Origin: Peptoniphilus_E sp964345555
GTDB lineage: Bacteria; Bacillota; Clostridia; Tissierellales; Peptoniphilaceae
Length of the DNA stretch: 15,925 nt
Reading direction: 5' to 3'
Assembly (NCBI GenBank): GCA_964345555.1
Contig: CAYFRD010000035.1
Location: forward strand, 1 to 15,925
Position numbers and translations under genes: made by a program. The notes below the pieces were generated by a model. That model did no database searches. It was not told the DNA's origin and saw only the letters and a program-made list of their open reading frames with translations. Positions 7,376 through 13,880 of the stretch are shown one piece after another (the stretch's first letter is position 1; every line of letters starts with the position of its first letter).

Positions 7376-8929
7376 TCAGTTTGTGAGCTCGTCCAGCGGA
7401 AACATGTTGTTCGTGTAGATCAGGGGGAGAAGGTCGACGACCTCGGGCAAAAGAAGCTCATCTAGCGCCCTCACGGTGGCTTGAGGGCGCTTCAAGTTTT
7501 CGTTTTTCCGGCCCGCGTTACGTTTCACCACGATGTGTTCCGGTTCTTCTTCGTACAGGCGAGAGACCAGTTCAGCTCCCCTCTGTGGGATCTGGGGAAT
7601 GGGGACAGAGAGCAGAACCCTTTTCGGCAGCCCGACTCCTCCATCCAAGACGCGCCACCAAAGGTAGGGGATGCTCGAGTTGAGCACGAGGGCGGCGTGG
7701 TCCCGCGCTTCCGCGGACTCAAAATAGAGAGTCGCCTTAGAAACCCTGTTCAGAGGTCGGGCAGAAGCGGAGATGAAATAGCGCGGTGTTAGAGCTACGT
7801 CCAGCCTGAAGGGCGTTTCTTCGTTGGATAGAAGATCACGCAGAACTTGGGGAGAGTTGCTGAGTCGTTCCCATGCTTCTTGGAAACCGGGAGGAAGCTT
7901 CGTCCATTCGCCATGAGGCCCTTCCGCTGCGGGGCTGAGCATGCTTGGGGCTCGCTCGAACATTGCCTTGCGGCTGGGCACCTGCCAGCGCAGGATCGGC
8001 GTCGTCTTCCAGCCGCGTGCACCCGGCGCGCTCACCGTGACGGCTGCCCTAACGAAGTTGGTGCGGGAGGTGTTCCGGGAGCCGAACTTGTAGCCACGAA
8101 ACAGCGTGTCTGGAACGTTGTCGAACACAAACACGGATCCGCCCGTCGTTTCCTTTTGCAACACGGTGCGTAGCGGCTGGTAGCGCGGTGCCGCTAGGTA
8201 GGAGGCGGGGGTGACTGCGATGTAGCCGCGGGACGATTTCGCTACGCGCTCCATGAAGTAAGCGAACAGGTCCCGGCTGTTGGCAGTCTCAAAGCGGGTG
8301 TCCAGGTCGGTGCGGGTGTAAGGGGGGTTCATGATCACGAAATCGTGGGCGGGAAGCGGTTCGGTGCTTAAGGAGTCTCTGCACACTGCGCGAGAGGCAA
8401 GGAGCTCTAAGCCTTGGCTGTCGCCTTCGGCTAGGAAGTCGGCACCCAACAGAGCGACCGCCGATTTCAGGGCCACCTCATCCTGGTCAACCAAAACTAG
8501 ATCGTTTCGGACGAACCGGTCGGGGGATTCCTGTGCGAGAGCTAGGTGCCATGCTAGGTTGCCAACCCCGGTGCAAGGGTCCAGCCAGGTTCCTGACGGG
8601 AATGAGCCTGCGTGCGAGGCCATGAAGTCGGCCGCATCATCCGGGGTGAAGTACTGCCCGGAGGCACGCCGACCGCTGCCATCCAAGTGGGCCAGAAGGG
8701 CTTCGTAGCAGACCGCCAGCTCTCCGATGGACAGGTCAGCAAGCAGGTTTCTTCCCTCCGCCGGCTGATCCAATACGTTGGACAGGGCTGGTGCTAAGTC
8801 TGGTCTAAGGCTAGTGGTGCGCACAGCCACAGCCTTCAGCCAAGCGTTTCGGGCTTCCGCCTCCGATCCACTCAGCAGTTGCTCGACGACGCTGCCGACC
8901 GCTGCGGGAGAGAACACAAGGTTATCCAC
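7376..8929 (-). CDS. Orphan N6-adenine DNA methyltransferase, Eco57I-like
   Basis: A class I SAM-dependent DNA methyltransferase of 517 residues from the chosen start. Seen: GQYFTP at 91-96 (motif X region), DPCTGVGNL at 117-125 (motif I, SAM binding), VLVDQDE (acidic motif II region), and NPPY at 201-204, the catalytic motif of gamma-type N6-adenine enzymes. The C-terminal half, after about residue 330, carries TPRYF and VPIPQ segments resembling the target-recognition part of Eco57I/TaqI-type enzymes. No restriction nuclease, specificity subunit or helicase is encoded next to it, so it is either a solitary methyltransferase or the remnant of a system. GTG at 8929 has GAGGAGG 10 bases upstream. 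An ATG at 9010 and a TTG at 9055 would add low-complexity Arg/Gln/Pro-rich residues and are less likely. Confidence 0.87.
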   Translation of the reverse strand: MDNLVFSPAAVGSVVEQLLSGSEAEARNAWLKAVAVRTTSLRPDLAPALSNVLDQPAEGRNLLADLSIGELAVCYEALLAHLDGSGRRASGQYFTPDDAADFMASHAGSFPSGTWLDPCTGVGNLAWHLALAQESPDRFVRNDLVLVDQDEVALKSAVALLGADFLAEGDSQGLELLASRAVCRDSLSTEPLPAHDFVIMNPPYTRTDLDTRFETANSRDLFAYFMERVAKSSRGYIAVTPASYLAAPRYQPLRTVLQKETTGGSVFVFDNVPDTLFRGYKFGSRNTSRTNFVRAAVTVSAPGARGWKTTPILRWQVPSRKAMFERAPSMLSPAAEGPHGEWTKLPPGFQEAWERLSNSPQVLRDLLSNEETPFRLDVALTPRYFISASARPLNRVSKATLYFESAEARDHAALVLNSSIPYLWWRVLDGGVGLPKRVLLSVPIPQIPQRGAELVSRLYEEEPEHIVVKRNAGRKNENLKRPQATVRALDELLLPEVVDLLPLIYTNNMFPLDELTN

Positions 8930-9230
8930 TCCCTGACGTCCTCCTCGCTGCGCGGTTTGTGCGTTACGTGGCGCGGTCGGCGTTGGGCCGACGTTGAGAT
9001 GAGGATACATCGGGCCCGACACCCTGGGGCGCCGCTGCTGTCGCTGCCTGCCCAATAGTCGCCTTGGCGCGCTCCTTGAGCGGATGAGGCGAACCGACGC
9101 AAAGGCTGTCCCGTGTGAGGCCCTTTCATTTGCGGGGGTCGCCGATTGTCGCTGTTGGGAGGGCCAAGCGTAGAATAGGCACGCTTTCTGCTCGGGACTC
9201 GAACCTAACGTGATCGGACGAATCGCGCGC

Positions 9231-9248
9231 GACCGGCGGGCGCCGGTC
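9231..9248. other. GC-rich hairpin GACCGGC-GGGC-GCCGGTC
   Basis: A perfect 7-bp stem with a 4-base loop, 173 bases before the surface-protein start. It is followed by CTAAG rather than a T-run. It could be a terminator for a short upstream transcript or a protein-binding palindrome. Confidence 0.35.
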
Positions 9249-9308
9249 CTAAGTTCTCTTGTTCACGCGACTTGGATGCCCGTGGACGAACGGGAGCCGG
9301 CCAATGTG

Positions 9309-9337
9309 GTAACAGGGTTTCGCAAAGTGGATAAGAT
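9309..9337 (+). promoter_or_regulatory. Candidate promoter for the surface-protein operon
   Basis: GTAACA (9309-9314), a 17-base spacer and TAAGAT (9332-9337): four of six matches to each consensus hexamer. Transcription from here would give a leader of about 77 bases before the ATG at 9422. Confidence 0.3.
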
Positions 9338-9421
9338 GTCCGCGTACGACCAGCTCAATAACGGATGCGGGACCCATCGAGCCGTGCTGGCGTGAGGGTC
9401 TCCAAGTAAAGGAATTGCAAC

Positions 9422-11104
9422 ATGGGTGAACCTACTCGTCCTCATCGGCCGTGGGAGCGTGGCTCGCATCCTTGGGGGGCGGGCCGACGAAGTGGCAGCA
9501 GCGAAGTGGAGCGCAGCTCCGGCAGGGGCCATGGGTTAACCCGCACAGTGGCTGCAGTGTTCTGCGCTCTTCCGCTCCTTATGGGGACGTCGATAGTTGC
9601 CCCCGCAGAGGCCGCCATCGATGGCTCTTCTTCTGATGACGTGGCTGCAGCGGATGTCAGCTTGGCAGACGAACGCACCGAACCGACTGACGAGGCCCAA
9701 GCGGGCCAACTGCCCCAAGAGGAGGCGGGAGAAGCTGGGCTTTCTACGCAAAGCACGTACGCTCCCCAATCGGAGGGATCGTTGGAGACTGGGGAAGCGG
9801 CGCCCGCGGCAACCGCGCCCACCGTCCCAGTCCCGGACAAACCTGGTTGGTTCCGCGTGGATGGCACTTGGTACTTCACTGAGGGCGCTGGCGAGCTTTA
9901 TTTGGGTTGGCTTAAGTGGAAGGACCGTTGGTACTACTTGGAGGCTTCGGGTGAGATGGCGACTGGCTGGCTCCAGTTGGACGACGGCCGCTACTACCTA
10001 GAGTCTTCGGGTGCCATGGTGACTGGCTGGTTGAAGATGGAGAACCATTGGTACTACTTCAAGTCGTCTGGCCGCATGGCGACCGGCTGGACCGACGTCA
10101 AGGGCCGTCGGTATTACTTGGATCCCTCTGGTGTCATGGCGACTGGGTGGTTAGAGCTTGACGGCCAGCGGTATTACCTACGGTCGTCGGGTGCCATGGT
10201 GACTGGCTGGTTGAAGATGGAGAACCGTTGGTACTACTTCAAGCCTTCGGGTGCGATGGCGACCGGTTGGGAGAAGGTGAACAACCGTTGGTATTATCTA
10301 GAGTCTTCGGGTGCGATGGCGACCGGGTGGCTAAAACTGGACGACCGTTGGTACTATTTGAAGTCTTCGGGTGCGATGGCGACGGGTTGGGCGAAGGTGA
10401 ACAACCGTTGGTACTACTTGAAGTCTTCGGGTGCGATGGCGACCGGTTGGGTAAAGGTTAAAGGCACGTGGTACTACCTGAACAAGAACGGCGCGATGCT
10501 CACCGGTACGCACACAATCGACGGGAAGGTCAGCAGCTTCGCTAACAGCGGTGCTTGGCTGGGATACGGGTACCGGTTCGGGATGAAGTGGGTGGCGCAG
10601 CAGACGAACTACTGGTGCGGCCCCGCATCTGGGTATTCTGTGTTGGCGGCTTTGGGCCATTCCCGCTCCGCATCGGGGGTGGCTCTTAGCCAGGCTGCCC
10701 TAGCCAGCAACTCTTACATGAAAACGGACCTATACCGGAAAACATCTTTCGCCAACAACATGTTTGCTGTGGGAATGAACCGCTGGATAGGTAAGAGCAG
10801 TTACAGCCAGCGTCGCGCTCCCAACACTGCGTTTTTCAGGGAGAAGGTCCGCAACAGCTTCACGAAGAAACTACCTGTCGTGGTGGACACCCAGGAATGG
10901 GCGAGCGGAGCTCACTACAACAACCATCCGAGGGTCACGTTTAGCCACATCATGCCTGTGGAAGGGTACAACCCTTCCAGCGACACGATCACGATGATCG
11001 ATCCAGCGGCGCACTTCTACTACTACAACGGGTCGAAGAACGTGTTCAGCCACAGTCTTCCGTCCTTCACTGGGTTCCTGCAGCAGTTCGGGATTTACTA
11101 CTGA
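9422..11104 (+). CDS. Secreted cell-wall-binding-repeat protein with C39-type cysteine peptidase domain
   Basis: 560 residues, exported. A long basic N-region of about 40 residues precedes a hydrophobic segment (VAAVFCALPLLMGTSIVA) and an AEAA cleavage site near residues 62-65. An acidic, Ala/Glu-rich linker (66-140) leads to eleven 20-residue choline-binding/glucan-binding-type repeats with the pattern TGW....NRWYYL.SSGAMA (about 141-360), which anchor the protein to wall polymers. The C-terminal domain (about 375-560) resembles the C39-like papain-fold peptidases: QTNYWCGPAS with Cys399, SHIMPVEGY with His509 and MIDPA with Asp527 form a complete candidate triad, with Gln394 for the oxyanion hole. 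ATG at 9422 has AAAGGA 8 bases upstream. Its stop overlaps the next gene's ATG by 1 base, so both are probably translated from one mRNA. The target could be a wall peptide or a secreted substrate. Confidence 0.9.
   Translation: MGEPTRPHRPWERGSHPWGAGRRSGSSEVERSSGRGHGLTRTVAAVFCALPLLMGTSIVAPAEAAIDGSSSDDVAAADVSLADERTEPTDEAQAGQLPQEEAGEAGLSTQSTYAPQSEGSLETGEAAPAATAPTVPVPDKPGWFRVDGTWYFTEGAGELYLGWLKWKDRWYYLEASGEMATGWLQLDDGRYYLESSGAMVTGWLKMENHWYYFKSSGRMATGWTDVKGRRYYLDPSGVMATGWLELDGQRYYLRSSGAMVTGWLKMENRWYYFKPSGAMATGWEKVNNRWYYLESSGAMATGWLKLDDRWYYLKSSGAMATGWAKVNNRWYYLKSSGAMATGWVKVKGTWYYLNKNGAMLTGTHTIDGKVSSFANSGAWLGYGYRFGMKWVAQQTNYWCGPASGYSVLAALGHSRSASGVALSQAALASNSYMKTDLYRKTSFANNMFAVGMNRWIGKSSYSQRRAPNTAFFREKVRNSFTKKLPVVVDTQEWASGAHYNNHPRVTFSHIMPVEGYNPSSDTITMIDPAAHFYYYNGSKNVFSHSLPSFTGFLQQFGIYY
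9841..10560 (+). repeat. Tandem array of 60-bp units encoding wall-binding repeats
   Basis: Eleven full 60-base units (9841-10500) and one degenerate unit to about 10560, all in perfect 60-base register without indels. Units from 10201 to 10440 are the most alike. A higher-order period of 180 bases is visible. The units at 9961 and 10141 both end GCCATGGT where the others end GCGATGGC or similar. The units at 10021 and 10201 share their first 43 bases with one mismatch. The array is therefore a likely site of unequal recombination that changes repeat number. Confidence 0.93.
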
Positions 11105-12420
11105 TGCGCAGAGCGACTGGCGGCGGTCTTCCAGTTCTGCTGCTTGCCGTTCTCATCGCAGGCTGTTCGTCATCACCGGCGGAAACGGGGTTCGCGTGGG
11201 ACTCACAGAGCGGGTCGCAGTCAAACGAGCTCGGACAACAAAGCGCGGTGACGGGTGACTCAGGGCTTCTGGCGGAGCACGTGGACGGGCTGCCTTTCGA
11301 CCTGCTGGTCGGGCCGCACCAGTCAGACACTGTCGACCTAGTTAAGGCGAAAGATGCTGAGGTCGCTGTCGAGGGCGTCGCGTACGAGACACTGGGCGAA
11401 ACCGAGATGCAGGGGCACATGCCGGGGCCGATGCCCCGAGTAGTGTTGGACGACGGCAGCGCTTTCGGGTCCCTAATGCACTTGGCGAGTGAGGGGGACG
11501 TGACGTCACTGGAGGACATCCCCAGCGAAGCTGGGGTCATTGCTGTTGATGGAACCTTCACTCCGTTGCAGGACATCGCTGCTGAAATGTCCCCAATCTC
11601 CGGTTCCAACCCTGACGGGCTACTTTTTGAGCCGCAGCATGCCAGTGCGGCGGGCGAATGGGTGGTTTGGCGTGAGGGGTCAGCGGGTGAACACAATGCT
11701 CTGCCCACGCTGGACTCCGATGATTGGCGTCTTGTCGCGTGGGACCGCGACACGGGGGTGGTAAGTGAAATCGCCTCTGCGTTTTTGGTGCATGGGGACA
11801 GGTTCGCGCCTTACGCTTCCTGGGATGTGGCCCCCAGTTCGGATGGCACGCTCGTTTACTTTGAGGCCATGATGCCAGCGGGCGACGACTGGGAGAACAC
11901 GGTGATTTCGGTTCCCTTGGAGGGTGGCTCTGACATTTCCCTGTTGGGTCGCGGCTTGATGCCTGCGGCCAACCCTGAGGGCGGCGTCTTTTGGATTTCG
12001 CTCGATTGGGGCGACACTGGGACGGTGGTGTTTGATGGTGAGCCGCTCTTCTCTGTGAGCGGTGAAGGTTGGTCCGTTCGCCGACTGGCGGCGTCCTCTG
12101 ACCTTGTGGTTGCAACGGTTTGGGACGGTTCCACGGCTTGGCTGGTTGTCTATGACGTTGCTACCGGCCAGGTGGTGCGCGTGGTGGACACCGGTTCGGA
12201 TTGGGCGGAGGTGTCTCTTTCGGGCCGCAGCTTCGTATGGGGCAACAGCGCGGGAGGCTCGGACCCAATGATGTATTTCATGGACGCTGCGGGGGATCCG
12301 ATTGCCTTATGGGGTGTTCAGGGCTTGTCTGCGCCACTGATCAATGGAGAGCACCTGGCCGTCCCGATGGAGGGCGAGGACGGCGCGATCACGTGGACTT
12401 TCTTGCGATGGCTTGGTTGA
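11104..12420 (+). CDS. Predicted lipoprotein with propeller-like repeats, unknown function
   Basis: 438 residues. A type II signal peptide ends in the lipobox LIAGC with Cys21 as the lipidation site, so the mature protein should sit on the outer face of the cytoplasmic membrane. A Ser/Gly/Gln-rich linker follows. From about residue 175 the chain has repeated segments such as VAWDRDTG, VISVPLEGG and VVYDVATG, each followed by Val/Ser-rich strands, which suggest a TolB- or PQQ-like beta-propeller; I assign no family. The ATG lies in TGATG, overlapping the upstream stop by one base. No clear ribosome site precedes it, so translation is probably coupled to the C39-domain gene. A binding or regulatory partner of that peptidase, or a membrane-proximal sensor, would fit the context, but this is inference. 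Confidence 0.8.
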   Translation: MRRATGGGLPVLLLAVLIAGCSSSPAETGFAWDSQSGSQSNELGQQSAVTGDSGLLAEHVDGLPFDLLVGPHQSDTVDLVKAKDAEVAVEGVAYETLGETEMQGHMPGPMPRVVLDDGSAFGSLMHLASEGDVTSLEDIPSEAGVIAVDGTFTPLQDIAAEMSPISGSNPDGLLFEPQHASAAGEWVVWREGSAGEHNALPTLDSDDWRLVAWDRDTGVVSEIASAFLVHGDRFAPYASWDVAPSSDGTLVYFEAMMPAGDDWENTVISVPLEGGSDISLLGRGLMPAANPEGGVFWISLDWGDTGTVVFDGEPLFSVSGEGWSVRRLAASSDLVVATVWDGSTAWLVVYDVATGQVVRVVDTGSDWAEVSLSGRSFVWGNSAGGSDPMMYFMDAAGDPIALWGVQGLSAPLINGEHLAVPMEGEDGAITWTFLRWLG

Positions 12421-12475
12421 GGCAATCACGAGCCTAGAAAACAGATCCTCTCTTGCCTGCTCTCGGAAAACTATT

Positions 12476-12530
12476 GGACGCGTCCGACAACGTCAGGATT
12501 TGGCGTAGCACATGAACTGACCGTCCGGAC
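12476..12530. promoter_or_regulatory. Two palindromes upstream of SDR-3
   Basis: GGACGCGTCC (12476-12485) is a perfect 10-base palindrome and GTCCGGAC (12523-12530) a perfect 8-base palindrome, both built from GGAC and GTCC half-sites. They lie 118 and 73 bases before the SDR-3 start in a 182-base gap. TTGGAC at 12475-12480 could be a -35 box, but no good -10 follows. Confidence 0.25.
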
Positions 12531-12602
12531 CGGGTCCATCTGGAGTGAGCCAACAGGAGGACGGGCGGCCCATGCCTGCTGGCAATGGTTTTGGGAGGAG
12601 AC

Positions 12603-13427
12603 ATGACTAAAGTGCTCGGGCCGGAACCGGGACTGCCTCTGGCTGGCCGCGTGGCTGTTGTTACTGGAGTTGGTCGAAGACAGGGGATCGGTCACGCGAT
12701 CGCCGTCAGGCTGGTGGAGGCGGGCGCAAGCCTTCTCATCACGCATTTCAGCAGCCACGATGCGGAGCAACCATGGGGCGCCGACACGGACGCAGTTCTG
12801 GAGAGCATCCGTTCCCACGTCGTAACCAACACTCAAAGGGTTATCGATCTTTCTGTTGACTTGGCTGAAGAGGGCGCTCCGGAAACCGTCTTTGCACGCG
12901 CACTGGAAGCGTTCGATCACGTCGATATCCTTATTTGCGCTCACGCGAGGTCGGGCGGTGACGGACGTTTAGGTGAGCTTTCAGCCGCCATGCTTGATGC
13001 TCACTGGGCCGTCAACACGCGGTCGTCACTGTTACTGACACAAGAGTTCGCGCGCCAGCACGACGGTCGCCGCGGAGGGCGGGTCGTGCTGATGACGTCG
13101 GGCCAGCAGCTCGGACCGATGCCGGGAGAGATTGCCTACGCGAGTTCCAAGGCTGCGCTTGCCGGCATCACTCTCACGTTGGCTGACCAGCTTGCTGACG
13201 AAGGCATTACCGTGAACTGCGTCAACCCAGGCCCCGTTAACACTGGTTACATGACACCAGAATTCGCTGAGGAACTTGTCGATTTCTTCCCATTCGGGCG
13301 CATCGGTGTCCCCGACGATCCAGCTCGGCTCATTGCGTGGCTGGTTGGAGACGAGGGGGAATGGATGACCGGTCAGGTGTTGAACTCGGAAGGTGGCTTC
13401 GCGAGATGGCGCAGCCCAAGCCGTTAG
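12603..13427 (+). CDS. SDR family oxidoreductase (SDR-3) with extended cofactor loop
   Basis: A 274-residue short-chain dehydrogenase/reductase. Seen: TGVGRRQGIG at 21-30, a cofactor loop two residues longer than TGxxxGxG and with two Arg; CAHARSGG at about 112-119 replacing NNAG; catalytic Ser166, Tyr179 and Lys183 (YASSK); NPGPVNTGYM after the active site; and a C-terminal EGG typical of the fold. The loop and the missing beta-2 Asp (LLITHF) suggest a cofactor preference different from SDR-1 and SDR-2. ATG at 12603 is chosen because GGGAGGAG lies just upstream; an in-frame ATG at 12585 lacks a site. The substrate is unknown. The gene stands alone, with 182 bases before it and 632 after it. 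Confidence 0.9.
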   Translation: MTKVLGPEPGLPLAGRVAVVTGVGRRQGIGHAIAVRLVEAGASLLITHFSSHDAEQPWGADTDAVLESIRSHVVTNTQRVIDLSVDLAEEGAPETVFARALEAFDHVDILICAHARSGGDGRLGELSAAMLDAHWAVNTRSSLLLTQEFARQHDGRRGGRVVLMTSGQQLGPMPGEIAYASSKAALAGITLTLADQLADEGITVNCVNPGPVNTGYMTPEFAEELVDFFPFGRIGVPDDPARLIAWLVGDEGEWMTGQVLNSEGGFARWRSPSR

Positions 13428-13438
13428 AGAAGTGAGCC

Positions 13439-13455
13439 AACGAAGGGGTTCGGTT
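13439..13455 (+). terminator. Weak hairpin after SDR-3
   Basis: AACGAA, loop GGGG, TTCGGTT forms a 6-bp stem with one bulged G, starting 12 bases after the SDR-3 stop and followed by TCTCC. There is no clear U-run, so function as an intrinsic terminator is uncertain. Confidence 0.25.
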
Positions 13456-13556
13456 TCTCCTAGCCGATCGCGCCGACGCAGCTATCCATCTCTCTCCTCG
13501 GCCTAACGGCGGCTGTCAAAGCTTCGCGAAAGCGGGCGGGGAGACGAAGGATCGGC

Positions 13557-13730
13557 GTGAGTGGCGACGGTGAAGGCACGGTTTCGGCTGCTGCCGGCCG
13601 GCAGCAGGGACCTGAGCCGTTGGGTTGCGTCCTCTACCTCGAGCATGCCGACCACCCGCATGGGCTCGTCAGAGGCCTAGTCGTGGAGGGCGAAACTTGG
13701 ACGACGTGGTTCGCTCGCCATCAAGGGTGA
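13557..13730 (+). CDS. Possible small protein, 57 residues
   Basis: GTG at 13557 is preceded by AAGGA with a 5-base gap, and the frame runs to TGA at 13728-13730. The second half (LGCVLYLEHADHPHGLVRG) and the ending WTTWFARHQG look protein-like, and third codon positions are GC-rich. The opposite strand carries a competing 51-residue frame (about 13506-13661), so coding direction is not settled. I recognise no family. It could be a relic. Confidence 0.25.
   Translation: MSGDGEGTVSAAAGRQQGPEPLGCVLYLEHADHPHGLVRGLVVEGETWTTWFARHQG
13588..13607. repeat. Perfect 20-base palindrome
   Basis: CTGCTGCCGG followed directly by its reverse complement CCGGCAGCAG, with no spacer. It lies inside the possible small gene and 450 bases upstream of metY. 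It may be a binding site for a dimeric protein or, as RNA, a strong hairpin. Confidence 0.6.
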
Positions 13731-13804
13731 CAGCACGTGGCTGGGGAGAGCCTGCCCCCGACAGAGGTCGGCAACCCTAAGAAATGCCCACCTTTTGGAC
13801 TCTG

Positions 13805-13839
13805 TTCGCGGTGCGTCTCCAGCCCGTTAGGCTGGGCGC
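13805..13839 (+). promoter_or_regulatory. Candidate leaderless promoter of the metYX leader
   Basis: TAGGCT at 13828-13833 fits the actinobacterial TAnnnT -10 pattern and lies exactly 6 bases before the ATG at 13840, the spacing of a leaderless transcript. TTCGCG (13805-13810) with a 17-base spacer is a poor -35. An inverted repeat CCAGCC-N5-GGCTGG (13819-13835) overlaps the -10 and could be an operator. Confidence 0.4.
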
Positions 13840-13866
13840 ATGTTCCAGTTTCGAATGTGCATGTAG
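13840..13866 (+). CDS. Candidate leaderless leader peptide MFQFRMCM
   Basis: An 8-codon frame whose ATG coincides with the start expected from the TAGGCT -10 box. Three of the last four... codons before the stop are counted as Arg, Met, Cys, Met, so Met-Cys-Met stand directly before the TAG stop. The gene pair downstream makes homocysteine, the precursor of methionine. Actinobacteria use leaderless short frames rich in the pathway's amino acid to control operons by ribosome stalling, for example polycysteine frames in mycobacteria. A GC hairpin begins 14 bases after the stop. The frame is so short that chance must be considered. An overlapping frame from GTG at 13856 encodes 24 residues with CGC near its middle and is an alternative. 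Confidence 0.35.
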   Translation: MFQFRMCM

Positions 13867-13880
13867 TCTTCTTGCGCCAC

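Larger units (their letters stand above)
8930..9421. other. Divergent intergenic region, methyltransferase / surface protein
   Basis: 492 bases without a convincing gene. It holds the 5' extension frame of the methyltransferase (to 9055), a perfect 7-bp hairpin at 9231-9248 and promoter-like pairs reading rightward. One pair is TTGTCG (9146-9151), 19 bases, TAGAAT (9171-9176). The other is at 9309-9337. A frame at 9210-9395 (61 residues) has no family resemblance and is probably chance. I see no match to the c-di-AMP riboswitch sometimes found before actinobacterial wall-hydrolase genes. Confidence 0.45.
13428..13804. other. Long gap before the metY leader, with ordered elements
   Basis: This begins a 632-base stretch with no recognised large gene. 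It contains a weak hairpin at 13439-13455, a possible 57-residue gene (13557-13730), a perfect 20-base palindrome (13588-13607) and, at 13723-13794, a segment with GGGG/CCCC and CGAC/GTCG hairpins followed by GGCAACC and closed by an AAG-GUG/CACCUU helix. The last is reminiscent of the core of SAM-I/SAM-IV riboswitches but lacks their other conserved parts. Confidence 0.4.

Noticed and set aside
7376..9055. Complete restriction-modification system
   Set aside because: No nuclease, helicase or specificity gene lies on either side; the neighbours are an SDR and a secreted peptidase.
9210..9395. 61-residue plus-strand frame before the surface operon
   Set aside because: No good ribosome site, no family resemblance, and it overlaps the best promoter candidate for the following gene.
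8930..9421. Possible c-di-AMP riboswitch before the wall-associated gene
   Set aside because: The conserved strings expected for that class are not present; only an isolated GC hairpin is visible.
9841..10500. Regular 60-base repeats considered as a CRISPR array
   Set aside because: The units are contiguous, have no unique spacers, and translate in frame into wall-binding repeats.
11558..12115. Minus-strand frame of 185 codons inside the lipoprotein gene
   Set aside because: Arg/Pro/Gln-rich shadow of the lipoprotein coding strand. The plus-strand gene has a signal peptide, a lipobox and a coupled start.
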